DNA of 64,000 nt, taken from assembly GCA_937925605.1 (NCBI GenBank), contig CALALV010000138.1:1-64000 (forward strand), written 5' to 3'. Shown here piece after piece: positions 1 to 8,048 of this stretch (positions within the stretch are counted from its first letter, which is position 1; each line of letters begins with the position of its first letter). The notes beneath the pieces are model-generated. The model saw only the letters and a list, made by a program, of their open reading frames with translations. It made no database searches and was not told the origin of the DNA. Source of the DNA: an uncultured Woeseia sp. Its GTDB lineage: Bacteria; Pseudomonadota; Gammaproteobacteria; Steroidobacterales; Woeseiaceae. A program made the translations under genes and the position numbers.

Positions 1-551
1 AGGCGCTCGCCGTCGAGCCGGAAGAACAGCTCCGGCGAGCCCGAGACGATCTCGCAGCCGTCGAGTTCGACGCGCGCGCCGTACGGCGCGTCGCGCGCGA
101 TCCGCCGGAACAGCGCGTCGGCATCGACGCCGTCCGCCTGCGCGCGGATCGTGTAGTTCACCTGGTAGGTCTGGCCCTCGCCGATACGTTCGCGGATCCT
201 CGCGACCTGCCGGGCGTAGTCGGGCAGGGCCGTGTCGAAGCGCCAGTCGGCGCCGGCGTCTTCGTCGGCGGGTGGCGGTGCATCGATCCGCTCGGCTTCG
301 GCGAACAGGCCGAAGGCCACGAGCGGCAGCGGTCCGCGGCTGCGCGTGCCGAGCGCCGGGTCGAAGCCCGGCGCCGCTTCGTAGCAGACGAAGCCGGCGG
401 CGAACAGGCCCTCGTTCTCGACCGCGCGCTCTGCCGCGCGCAGTACGGGCAGCACCTCGTCGTGACGCCGCGCGAGCAGCACGGCGCGCGGCCGGGCGAA
501 GTCCAGCCAGCGGTCGTTGTCGGGGTCCTTGAGCAGCAGGCGCTTTAGCAT
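1..551 (-). CDS. pabB: Aminodeoxychorismate synthase component I (PabB-like), N-terminal part
   Basis: The reverse strand encodes 183 codons from an ATG at 551 and runs off the left edge, so only the N-terminal part is present. Residues 124-134 read GEGQTYQVNYT and residues 172-177 SPELFF, both typical of the chorismate-binding fold shared by PabB, anthranilate synthase and isochorismate synthases. The GEGxxYQVNYT form is the one usual for PabB, which with PabA converts chorismate to 4-amino-4-deoxychorismate for folate synthesis in the cytoplasm. The C-terminal catalytic half, which would separate PabB from TrpE and show any fused lyase domain, lies outside the window. It is transcribed away from the lipoprotein gene to its right. 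Confidence 0.8.
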   Translation of the reverse strand, partial: MLKRLLLKDPDNDRWLDFARPRAVLLARRHDEVLPVLRAAERAVENEGLFAAGFVCYEAAPGFDPALGTRSRGPLPLVAFGLFAEAERIDAPPPADEDAGADWRFDTALPDYARQVARIRERIGEGQTYQVNYTIRAQADGVDADALFRRIARDAPYGARVELDGCEIVSGSPELFFRLDGER

Positions 552-711
552 GCGTCGGGCGGAATGGCGTGCGGGGACGGCCGGCAATGTTGCCACAGGC
601 GCCGGGCAGCCGGCCAAGCGGGCCTGCCGAAGCGCGGAACTGCGGGCCAGTTCCTCGTGGCCGGGGCTCCCGCGGGCTAGCCTGCGTTCATCGCAGAGCC
701 GAGCCCTCACG

Positions 712-996
712 ATGCCCCGACGATCCCTGTTGCTGTTGCCTTTCCTCGCCGCCGCGCTCGGCGGCTGCGCCGCGCAGCCGTTCGGGGGCGAGGGCACCAG
801 CTGGGCGGCGGCGCTCGTGGACTCGATCACCGGCGTGCCGGTACTGACCGTCGCCGAGGACGCGGCGCGCACCGCGGCCACCGAGGACGAGGCCAGCGTC
901 GCGGAGCTGAACGAGGCCTGGGACGAGTTCCTGCGTGACCGCTACGAGCCGGCCGCGTACGCACCCGATACCCCGATCGTCCAGCGGCGCCGCTAG
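712..996 (+). CDS. Small predicted lipoprotein of unknown function
   Basis: A 94-residue protein. The open frame extends upstream to 517, but the ATG at 712 gives a clean signal peptide: two Arg, a hydrophobic core and a lipobox LGGC with the acylated Cys at residue 19. The mature part is acidic, with an AEDAARTAATEDEA stretch, and ends in basic QRRR. I recognise no domain. It is divergent from the pabB-like gene and convergent with the DUF4382 lipoprotein gene. Export and lipidation are inferred from the lipobox; the role is unknown. Confidence 0.65.
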   Translation: MPRRSLLLLPFLAAALGGCAAQPFGGEGTSWAAALVDSITGVPVLTVAEDAARTAATEDEASVAELNEAWDEFLRDRYEPAAYAPDTPIVQRRR

Positions 997-1045
997 GACC
1001 AACCGGCCCGCGCAGCCACTGCCGCGCCGGCCGGCGCGCGCCTGC

Positions 1046-2002
1046 TCAGAAATCCTGGATCGTGGTTTCGCCGACCGCGATGCTGACGCCGACGCCCTCT
1101 GCGGGCTCGAAGGTCTCGCCGTCGCAGGTGAACGCCGCTTCGTAGTCGCCGGCCAGCAGGAAGCCGATCGAGTAGTGGTACTCGAGGCTGCCGTCATCCG
1201 CCTCCCGCTCGTTCACCAGTGCCGTTGCCACCGGGTCTTCCGGATCCGCGACGTCGCCGTCGTCGATCGGGTTCGGCGTCACGCCGTCGTCGAACAGGAA
1301 TACGGCCGGCGCGCAGTCCTCGGCCGTGGCCAGCGCCGGGTCGACCCTGCCGGTCAGCGCGCCGACCTCGACGTTGTTCACGAGCCGCAGCGCGGGCTTC
1401 AGGATCACGTCGGGCGCGAGCCCCGGCGGCGCGGTGATCGACTTCATCAGGTCGAACTCGATCGTGAACGCGGCGCTCGCGTTGGCCGGCACCGTGTAGC
1501 CGCTCACGAGCTTGAGCCCGGTCTGGTCGCCGCTAGGGACGAACAGGTTGTAGACGCTGCCGTCGTTCATGACGATGTAGGACGCCTCGCCGTCGCAGTC
1601 GACGCCGCCCGTATCGCCGGCGCCGCCGTTCGAGCCGCGGCTCGCGTCGACGGCGAGCCGGATCCACTCGTAGTCGCCGGCGGCCAGTTCCTCGTCGACC
1701 AGGAGCGGCGCGGCGTTCATGCCCTGGAAGTCGAGCAGGTTGATCTTTGCCGCGGGATCGAGCGTGATCGTCGTCGACGGCTCGTCTTCGCCCGCGCCCT
1801 TGAACTCGACCGCGTCGAAGGTGATGCAGACTTTCTCCGCGTCGTGCACCGGGCCATCGCTCAGGGCCAGCGACAGGAAGCCGGTGGCGTCCGCTGCCGG
1901 AAGTGCCGGCGAGTCCGTGGTAGAGCCGGAGCCGCCGCAGGCGCCAAGCAGAACGGCGAGCAGGCCTGCGACGAGAACCTGTCGGAAACTGCAGGTGTTC
2001 AT
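1046..2002 (-). CDS. DUF4382-type lipoprotein
   Basis: A 318-residue protein whose ATG at 2002 follows a GGAG ribosome-binding site; the frame is open further upstream but without signal-like sequence. The N terminus carries a signal peptide and lipobox LGAC (Cys22) followed by a GGSGSTT linker. The segment LSLALSDGPVHDAEKVCITF near residue 40 is characteristic of DUF4382 proteins, a beta-sandwich family of exported proteins of unknown function. Cys residues in the C-terminal part (near EDCAPAV and AFTCDGETF) could form a disulfide. It is the last gene of the minus-strand block, separated by about 100 bp from the hemerythrin gene, so it may have its own promoter. Confidence 0.75.
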   Translation of the reverse strand: MNTCSFRQVLVAGLLAVLLGACGGSGSTTDSPALPAADATGFLSLALSDGPVHDAEKVCITFDAVEFKGAGEDEPSTTITLDPAAKINLLDFQGMNAAPLLVDEELAAGDYEWIRLAVDASRGSNGGAGDTGGVDCDGEASYIVMNDGSVYNLFVPSGDQTGLKLVSGYTVPANASAAFTIEFDLMKSITAPPGLAPDVILKPALRLVNNVEVGALTGRVDPALATAEDCAPAVFLFDDGVTPNPIDDGDVADPEDPVATALVNEREADDGSLEYHYSIGFLLAGDYEAAFTCDGETFEPAEGVGVSIAVGETTIQDF

Positions 2003-2106
2003 GATCGTCTTTGCTCCTTGGTCGCTCGGGATGCGGTTCAGCATGCAACAGTAGTTCGTCCCCGGAAAGCCCGGATTCGTGTTTTGACATAACGACCGGC
2101 CATCGC

Positions 2107-2499
2107 TCATCCCAGCCTGCCGTGCAACCTCGCGTCCTGTGTACGGAAATGCACCGAGAACCATTCGTCCAGCTCCCTGGCCAGTACCACCTCGTCGTAA
2201 CTGCCCTCGCCGTCGACCCGGTCCATGATGTCGAGCAGTGCGTCAAGCAAGCGCTCGTGCTCGGCTTTGTGCTCGGCGAACCCGTCGTAACTCGCCTCGC
2301 GCATGATCCGTTCTTCGAGGGCGAAGTGCGCGGAGATCTGCGCATATATGTCGCCGAGCACGGCAATGACCCGCTCGGGGTCGCCGCCGGCGACCGCGAT
2401 GTCGTTCAGGCGGTTGATCGTCTCGATCAGCTCGCGGTGCTCGTGATCGACGGCCGGCACGCCGACGCTGAACTCGTTGCGCCACTCGATCAGGCTCAT
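2107..2499 (-). CDS. Bacteriohemerythrin
   Basis: A 130-residue single-domain hemerythrin. All diiron ligands of the family can be seen: His21, His58 and Glu62 (HxxxE), His77 and His81 (HxxxH), His117 and Asp122 (HxxxxD). Length is normal for a stand-alone bacteriohemerythrin, a soluble four-helix protein that binds O2 and, in some cases, NO. Its ATG overlaps the stop codon of the upstream gene by four bases (ATGA), so it is translationally coupled to the cytochrome b fusion and reductase genes. The place in this operon suggests O2 or NO binding or delivery for the reductase; that role is inference. Confidence 0.9.
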   Translation of the reverse strand: MSLIEWRNEFSVGVPAVDHEHRELIETINRLNDIAVAGGDPERVIAVLGDIYAQISAHFALEERIMREASYDGFAEHKAEHERLLDALLDIMDRVDGEGSYDEVVLARELDEWFSVHFRTQDARLHGRLG

Positions 2500-2999
2500 C
2501 GCAGCACGAACTCCCCGGTCTCCGACCGAAACGTCACCGTGAGATACCGCCCGGCAGCCAGTTCGACGTCTTGCGCGTGTTCGTAGTCCCAGCCCTCGGC
2601 GCGGGCACTGTCGCGCATGCGCAGTGCCAGCCGGTGCCGTCCAGGTGGCAGCTCGAAGCGACGGTAAACGCTGGCCGGGCCGTCGCTCCAAAGGCCGGAC
2701 GGCGGCTCCCGCAGATCGAGCATGCCGACGCCGTCGACCGCGAGCTCGAGGGTGAGCGATGCGCGCTCGCGCGCACACTGCAGGTCGCGCCGCATGTTCG
2801 GTGCCAGTTTCGCGATCTCCTCGGGAGACAGGGCTTCGCAAGGTTCCAGTCGCTCGGTGGCGTGACTGACCGAGATCTTCACGACGGCCATGCGCTCGTT
2901 GCCGTAGCGATAGTCAGGCGAACTCGACAGGTAGCCGATCGACGCCGCGAACGCCGCATAGGCGACGATCTGCAGCGCAATGCCCGCGACCCTAGGCAT
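2496..2999 (-). CDS. Membrane-anchored periplasmic protein of a heme-copper reductase operon
   Basis: A 167-residue protein with one N-terminal membrane segment (about residues 5-24) and a periplasmic part that ends in what looks like a beta-sandwich (FELPPGRHRLALRMRD, then GRYLTVTFRSETGEF). Two Cys, in EPCEAL and LQCARE, could pair. I do not recognise the family. The start overlaps the end of the cytochrome b fusion gene by 8 bp and the stop overlaps the hemerythrin start, so the three genes form a tightly coupled unit. Context suggests an assembly or accessory factor for the reductase. Confidence 0.75.
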   Translation of the reverse strand: MPRVAGIALQIVAYAAFAASIGYLSSSPDYRYGNERMAVVKISVSHATERLEPCEALSPEEIAKLAPNMRRDLQCARERASLTLELAVDGVGMLDLREPPSGLWSDGPASVYRRFELPPGRHRLALRMRDSARAEGWDYEHAQDVELAAGRYLTVTFRSETGEFVLR

Positions 3000-4509
3000 G
3001 ATCCGTGCTCCCGTCGGCGAGCGTCGCCCGGAATGCAGCGAGCTCCGTCACCCGCAGGTCTCTCCGGTGCGGACGTTGCCAGTTCTGCGCGACGCGTTGT
3101 CGTGGCACCCGTTCGCGCAGGAACGGGTCCCGGGTGCGCGCGACGCGCTGCCGCGTCCAGTCGTCGCCAAGGCGATAGTGGCAGGCGTGCTCCGGACAGC
3201 CCGCGAGCATGACGCCCTCGGCGAGCCGCCGCGACAGCACGAAGTCGATGAACGGGGGCGGCAGCATGCCGACACAGGGCATCGTCAGCACGCCGGTGTC
3301 GTCGCGAGCGAGCGTATCCGCGCCCGCTTGGTCGCAGGCAAAGACCACGATGCGCCGGTCGCCGGACAGGTCGGCGGAGAGCTGGATGACCTGCTCGCGC
3401 AGTGCCGCGATGCGTTGCTGCGGCAGCTCGATGCCGGGTACCAGCGGCCCGGCTCGCCGGAACGGCGTCGCAGTCGGGCAGGCGCCGGCGCAGATGCCGC
3501 AGCTCAGGCACAGGTCCGCGTCGACGACGGCTTCCCGGTCGTAGGCCTTGTCGTCACTGCGCGGCGCCATCTCGATTGCGCCGTAGGGGCAGTCGTCGGC
3601 GCAACGTCCGCAGCCGTTGCAGTTGTCGAGATCGACGACGGCCACCGGCGGCGATTTCGCCGGCGGAGCCCACGGCAGGATCGCGAGCAGCAGCGAGCCG
3701 CCGCCCACTGCCAGCCACATGATGCCCCCGGGGACCACGTCGAGCAGCGGGAAGCCGGCCAGGTAGAACCAGTCGAGGCCGACGCTCGCCGGCACGACAT
3801 CGAGGTCTGCCGGCGGCTGGCTGACTGCGGGGTAGGCCAGCGACAGCGCGAGCAATGCCGCCAGGGTCCCGGTGGCCAGCGCTCGCGGCGGGTTCACCCG
3901 CGCGCGCGCGTGCCGCTGGATGTGCACCCACATCATCAGCAGCAGGAACAGCGGGCCGAAAATGTGGATGAAGACCATCAGCGTGAAGAAGCGGCCCCCG
4001 AGCGTCTCGCTGTTCAGGAAGTTGTTGGCAATCGGCTCGCCGAAGATCGGAAGCACGTCCAGCCATTCGGCCGAGGCGATCGCGATGTACTGCGCGAGCT
4101 CGTCCCAGACCAGCCAGTAGCCGCTGATGCCACAGACGTAGATCAGCCACAGTAGCGGCACGCCGGTCAGCCAGGCGAAGAAGCGCTTGCCGCGCAGCCG
4201 GTCCAGCGCGAACTCGCGCAGAAGGTGCAGTACCACGACGACCACGAGCGCGTCCGAGCTGTAGCGATGCAGGCTGCGCATCACGCCGCCGGCGTACCAC
4301 TGCTCGTGGGTGATCGCCTCCACCGATTCCCACGCGTTGACCACGCCGGTATCGAAAAAGATGTACAGGTAAATGCCGCTGACCGCGGCAATCCAGAAGA
4401 AGAACCAGCCCAGCGCGCCGAGGTTCGCAAACGGCTGGTTGCGCGGCCCGAACGCGGCGGCCAGCGGCGCCTCGATGCGGGCGAACAGCGCCGCGAGCAC
4501 GCGTTTCAT
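2992..4509 (-). CDS. Cytochrome b - 2x[4Fe-4S] ferredoxin - MvhD-like fusion protein
   Basis: A 505-residue fusion. Residues 1-220 are the N-terminal four-helix core of cytochrome b/b6 with two heme-ligand pairs, His81/His95 and His182/His196, both 14 apart. About residues 225-280 hold further membrane segments. Residues 297-307 and 334-344 carry two ferredoxin motifs CxxCxxCxxxCP. The C-terminal part has Cys392, Cys412, Cys438 and Cys443 in a pattern like the iron-sulfur subunit MvhD/FrhD of hydrogenase-heterodisulfide reductase complexes. It follows sco by 28 bp. It most likely moves electrons between the quinone pool, a soluble donor and the neighbouring CuA reductase; direction and partner are inference. 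No symbol is given because this fusion has no standard name known to me. Confidence 0.85.
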   Translation of the reverse strand: MKRVLAALFARIEAPLAAAFGPRNQPFANLGALGWFFFWIAAVSGIYLYIFFDTGVVNAWESVEAITHEQWYAGGVMRSLHRYSSDALVVVVVLHLLREFALDRLRGKRFFAWLTGVPLLWLIYVCGISGYWLVWDELAQYIAIASAEWLDVLPIFGEPIANNFLNSETLGGRFFTLMVFIHIFGPLFLLLMMWVHIQRHARARVNPPRALATGTLAALLALSLAYPAVSQPPADLDVVPASVGLDWFYLAGFPLLDVVPGGIMWLAVGGGSLLLAILPWAPPAKSPPVAVVDLDNCNGCGRCADDCPYGAIEMAPRSDDKAYDREAVVDADLCLSCGICAGACPTATPFRRAGPLVPGIELPQQRIAALREQVIQLSADLSGDRRIVVFACDQAGADTLARDDTGVLTMPCVGMLPPPFIDFVLSRRLAEGVMLAGCPEHACHYRLGDDWTRQRVARTRDPFLRERVPRQRVAQNWQRPHRRDLRVTELAAFRATLADGSTDHA

Positions 4510-4537
4510 GCCGGCCCTTCCGTCACGCCAGGGGGTA

Positions 4538-5332
4538 TCATTCGTGCCGCCGCCACTCGCGCACGATGAAGACGGCGACGGCGCCCAGGCACAGCAGGCC
4601 CGTAATGACAGTCATCAGGATCGAGTAGTCAAACTCGTAGCGGCCCAGGCGCGGGTCGAACACGGTACAGAACAGCCGGAACGTATCGACCCAGTGCGCG
4701 ACCAGGCCCGCGTCGGCCGGCGTGTCATACACGAGTTCCTTCAATGGCTCGACCAGCGCGGGCGCATCGAGGGCCGCGCCGTAGACCTGGCGGTAGACGA
4801 CGCCGTCGCGATCGACGACGGTCGTCTGCGACAGGTGATCGAAGCCCTTGCTGCTCGGCACGAACAGGAAGCCCGTGGCCTCCGTCAGCGCCCGGATCGA
4901 CGCCTCGTCGCCGCTCAGGAAATACCAGTCCGGCTCGTTGATTCCCTGGGTCGCCGCGAACATGCGCATCCGGTCGGGCGTGTCGGCGGCCCAGTCGAAG
5001 CCCAGCGTGACGACCGTGAAGGCATCCTCGCCCAGCGCGTCGCGGCCGATCTCGACCGCCGAGGCGAGGTTGCGCGTGATCAACGGGCAGACGTGGTGAC
5101 AGCTCGTGTAGACGAGGCTCAGGACCAGCGGCCGGCCGCCGAGGCTGGCAAGCGTCACGGGGCGGCCGTCGCTCGCTATGAATTCGAGCGCCGGCAGCGT
5201 GTTGCCGATCGCCGCCTGACTGGTCTCGAGTGCACTCCTTGCGGCCTGTTCGTCCGCGCGCGCGGCGGTGCCCGCGAGCAGCGCGGCCGCCAGCAGCGAA
5301 ACTAGGAGGCTCGCGTGCATCGTCCTTCGCAA
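4538..5332 (-). CDS. SCO1/SenC/PrrC family copper chaperone
   Basis: A 264-residue exported protein with a signal peptide, a thioredoxin-like domain with the Cu-binding motif TSCHHVCP (Cys78, Cys82) and the distal His166 in GFDHLSQ, the three ligands of Sco proteins. A C-terminal membrane segment (about 236-258) followed by a basic end is an extra anchor that many Sco proteins lack. Sco proteins deliver copper to the CuA site of subunit II. It starts one base after the subunit I stop, consistent with the subunit II - subunit I - senC order known from norSY-senC loci of ammonia oxidisers. Confidence 0.92.
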   Translation of the reverse strand: MRRTMHASLLVSLLAAALLAGTAARADEQAARSALETSQAAIGNTLPALEFIASDGRPVTLASLGGRPLVLSLVYTSCHHVCPLITRNLASAVEIGRDALGEDAFTVVTLGFDWAADTPDRMRMFAATQGINEPDWYFLSGDEASIRALTEATGFLFVPSSKGFDHLSQTTVVDRDGVVYRQVYGAALDAPALVEPLKELVYDTPADAGLVAHWVDTFRLFCTVFDPRLGRYEFDYSILMTVITGLLCLGAVAVFIVREWRRHE

Positions 5333-5333
5333 C

Positions 5334-7025
5334 CTAGCTGAGCGGCCAGACCTCCGACAGGTACTTCCAGTTGACGAAGTAATAGAGCACGAAGGCGATG
5401 AAGAACACGCCGACCAGCAGCGTCGTGCCCGGGATGCGCATCTCCGGCTCGCTGCCGTACTGCGCGACCGTCGCGGTCGGCGGCGCCGGCGGGTATGCCG
5501 GTTTCTCGTCGTCGGCGAGCTTGCGGCCGAAGAACACCGAGCCGACGACCACGACGATGAACATCACGCCGCCCACGGCCGCGAGCACGGCGAACAGGCC
5601 GTTAAGCCCCATCATCATGAACGCCGCCGCGGGATAATCGAACGGCAGCTGCGCGTCCGCGAAGGTCATGTCCCAGTGGCGCCGGGACACGCCGAGCGTG
5701 CCGGCGCCCATCATGAACAGCGAGATGCCGGCCACGCCGATGCCGAAGACGTAGGGCTGCCACTGCGCGAGTTTTTTCATTCGCAGTTCGCGCCTGAATA
5801 TGAGCGGCACCAGCAGGTAGGTGATGGCCATGAACGCGAGCGTCGTCCCGGCGACGACAGTGCCGTGGAAATGCCCCGGCACGTACAGCGTGTTGTGCAT
5901 GATCAGGTTGATCTGCTCCGTGCCCATGACGACGCCGGAGATCCCGCCGATGAAGCCGAAGAACACGAGCGACATGAACATGCCGGAGAACGCCGGGTTG
6001 CCCCACGGCGCCTTGCGCAGCCACTCGAAGAAACCCTTCGTGTAGCCGCGCCGCCGCTGCGCCGCCTCGATGGAGCCGGGGACCGTCATGCCGTGCACCA
6101 TGCTGCCGAGCACGGCGAGGTACATCGCGTAGCTGGTGTTGAATATCTTCCATTCGGCGCTGAAGCCGGGTTCGACCAACATGTGGTGCGCGCTCGCGAG
6201 CTGCAGGAACAGGATGTACATCAGGAAGGCCATGCGACTGACCTTCTCCGAAATCGGCTTGGCGCCGAATACCATCGCGGCGATGGCGTACCAGACGGCC
6301 ACATGCGCGGAAACGTTGATCTGCTGGGACGAGTGGCCCATGCCCCACCAGATGGTCTTGTAGACGATCGGGTCGATGTGGTTGACGATGCCGAGCGACC
6401 AGAGCCAGGTCGGCACCAGGATAATCGCGCCGGACGCGATCGTGAAGACCGCGATGATGGCTGCCGTCAGCGCGCCGAAGGTCACGAGAGGGATCGATCC
6501 CTGGTAGGTACGTTCGCGGCGCGCGACCACCAGCGTGCCGAAGAACACCACGCAGCCGCACAGGGCTCCGACCGCGAACAGGATGATGCCGAGGTAGAAC
6601 GACTGCGAAGCCATCATCGGCACGTAGGACGTGAACATCACCGTCGACTGGCCCTGCAGCACTGCGACGTTGACCGTGATCGCGCCGACCAGCATCAGTC
6701 CGAAGCCGGTCCACGCGAGCCAGGGCAATGCGATCCGCGAGTTCAGCAGCACGGCCGAGGCGAAGTACAGCACTGCCATCTCGAAGAAGATGATCCAGAC
6801 CAGCAGCACGTCGATGCCGTGAGCGGTCAGCGCCAGGTAGAACCAGTCCGCCGGCAGGAAGTGCACGGCCGGCCAGCGAGTCAGCGCGACCAGCAGGCCG
6901 AACAGGCCGCCGATCGCGAGGAATACGACCGCGATCACCGCGTTGGCCTTGATCAGACGCTCGGCGGATCGCTCGACGCGCAGGCCGGTCGTCGGGCAGG
7001 TGCGAAACGACATGATCGTGGCCAT
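5334..7025 (-). CDS. Heme-copper reductase subunit I without the active-site tyrosine; probable NO reductase (NorY-like)
   Basis: A 563-residue membrane protein with 12 or more predicted helices. His69 and His387 fit the low-spin heme ligands, His385 the high-spin heme ligand, and His231, His280 and His281 the CuB ligands (MGHSSQQ and SAHHML). In oxygen reductases the CuB His is followed four residues on by the cross-linked Tyr of HPEVY or HPxVY; here that position is Gln235. Loss of this Tyr is a hallmark of NO-reducing members of the superfamily. With a CuA-bearing subunit II and a Sco protein beside it, the set resembles the sNOR (norSY-senC) or CuA-NOR type. Glu residues in membrane helices near FFEMAVLYF might carry protons. 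NO reduction is inferred from residues and context; a divergent oxygen reductase is the alternative. Confidence 0.85.
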   Translation of the reverse strand: MATIMSFRTCPTTGLRVERSAERLIKANAVIAVVFLAIGGLFGLLVALTRWPAVHFLPADWFYLALTAHGIDVLLVWIIFFEMAVLYFASAVLLNSRIALPWLAWTGFGLMLVGAITVNVAVLQGQSTVMFTSYVPMMASQSFYLGIILFAVGALCGCVVFFGTLVVARRERTYQGSIPLVTFGALTAAIIAVFTIASGAIILVPTWLWSLGIVNHIDPIVYKTIWWGMGHSSQQINVSAHVAVWYAIAAMVFGAKPISEKVSRMAFLMYILFLQLASAHHMLVEPGFSAEWKIFNTSYAMYLAVLGSMVHGMTVPGSIEAAQRRRGYTKGFFEWLRKAPWGNPAFSGMFMSLVFFGFIGGISGVVMGTEQINLIMHNTLYVPGHFHGTVVAGTTLAFMAITYLLVPLIFRRELRMKKLAQWQPYVFGIGVAGISLFMMGAGTLGVSRRHWDMTFADAQLPFDYPAAAFMMMGLNGLFAVLAAVGGVMFIVVVVGSVFFGRKLADDEKPAYPPAPPTATVAQYGSEPEMRIPGTTLLVGVFFIAFVLYYFVNWKYLSEVWPLS

Positions 7026-7026
7026 C

Positions 7027-7575
7027 TCAGTCTCCCTGCGATCGTTCGACGACGTAGAGCTTGCCGACCATCGTGTGGTGGCCTATGCCGCAGAACTCGT
7101 TGCAGACGACGCCGAATTCGCCGGCCTGGTCGGGCTTGATCGTGATAACCATCTCGTAGTCCGGGTGTACCTGGACATTGATATTGACGGGCTGCAGCGA
7201 GAATCCGTGCTGCCAGTCCATCGACGACAGGTGCAGGCGGTAGCTCTGGTCCTTTTCGAGTTCCAGGATCGGCCACCACTGCCAGAGCCGGGCGATGAGA
7301 TACACATCGCTTCCGGGCGGGGGATGCACGACTGGGTACATGCCCTCCTGGCGCACCGTGTACGCGTCGATCATTTCCTGGGTTTTCTGGGAGAACTGCT
7401 GCGGCTTGATCCGGTAGGCCTCGCTGGAGAGGTTTTGTTCGCCGGCGCCGTGCCAGTAGATCATCATGAAGAACATCGTCAGCCCCCAGAGGAACGCGAT
7501 GACGATCCAGTACAGCTCGACGCGCGCGATGCGCTCCTTCCACCAGATGCGTTGCTCGGGCGGCGTGATGGCCAT
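7027..7575 (-). CDS. Heme-copper reductase subunit II with complete CuA site (NorS/CoxB-like)
   Basis: A 182-residue protein with one N-terminal membrane anchor (about residues 22-42) and a periplasmic cupredoxin domain. The CuA ligands are all present: His123 (DWQHGF), then Cys158, Glu160 (backbone), Cys162, His166 and Met169 in CNEFCGIGHHTM. One membrane helix and short length match subunit II of B-type (ba3-like) enzymes rather than A-type CoxB with two helices. It feeds electrons from a periplasmic donor, usually cytochrome c or a cupredoxin, to subunit I, whose start lies one base after its stop. Confidence 0.9.
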   Translation of the reverse strand: MAITPPEQRIWWKERIARVELYWIVIAFLWGLTMFFMMIYWHGAGEQNLSSEAYRIKPQQFSQKTQEMIDAYTVRQEGMYPVVHPPPGSDVYLIARLWQWWPILELEKDQSYRLHLSSMDWQHGFSLQPVNINVQVHPDYEMVITIKPDQAGEFGVVCNEFCGIGHHTMVGKLYVVERSQGD

Positions 7576-7586
7576 GGCGGATTCCC

Positions 7587-7775
7587 CTATTCCGCGATCG
7601 GGATCTGCGTGATCTCGATGATTCCCCAGACGATGTAGAAAATGGTCGGCACGGCGATGCCGAGCGCCAGCAGCAGGAACGGGTTGTCCAGCAGCTGCTG
7701 CATGATCGGGATCGGCTCGTCGCCTTGCGGGTCGGCGGCGTTGCCGTCGCCTTCGTTGTTCTTGCTCGCAGCCAT
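7587..7775 (-). CDS. Small single-helix membrane protein, first gene of the reductase unit
   Basis: A 62-residue protein: a polar acidic N terminus (residues 1-27) and one long hydrophobic helix (about 31-55). It sits 11 bp upstream of subunit II in the same direction, so it is probably a small accessory subunit of the reductase, comparable to the one-helix subunits of ba3- and cbb3-type enzymes. No family motif is seen; the assignment rests on position, size and topology. Confidence 0.65.
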   Translation of the reverse strand: MAASKNNEGDGNAADPQGDEPIPIMQQLLDNPFLLLALGIAVPTIFYIVWGIIEITQIPIAE

Positions 7776-7859
7776 GCGCTTTCCCCCGCGTGAACGGCCG
7801 TTGCCGGGCGGACGGCCGGAGTCAGCACGAACGCTACCGGCGGCCGGGGGAACCGGCTA

Positions 7860-8045
7860 TCAGGAATTACCCGTATAAAAGCGGATCAGCGCGAAGGTCG
7901 GCAGGGCGAGCGCGAGCAGGAGCCCGAAGAAGATCAGCGTGCGGTACTCGAAGCGCCGGCCGGCGGCGACCTCGATCCGGTCGAGAATCCGGTCGGCAAC
8001 GAGATAAAGCACGATGCCGACGGCGGTGAAGTACAGCGCGGACAT
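7860..8045 (-). CDS. Small two-helix membrane protein
   Basis: A 61-residue protein with two hydrophobic segments (about 2-18 and 36-55) joined by a charged loop DRILDRIEVAAGRR. It starts 3 bp after the trxC stop and so belongs to the cbpA-cbpM-trxC transcription unit, with about 84 bp to the next gene of the reductase cluster. Function unknown. Confidence 0.6.
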   Translation of the reverse strand: MSALYFTAVGIVLYLVADRILDRIEVAAGRRFEYRTLIFFGLLLALALPTFALIRFYTGNS

Positions 8046-8048
8046 GAG

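Noticed and set aside
5268..7139. 623-codon plus-strand frame over subunit I
   Set aside because: Antisense shadow of a clear heme-copper subunit I gene; the product is rich in His, Asp and Arg with no fold.
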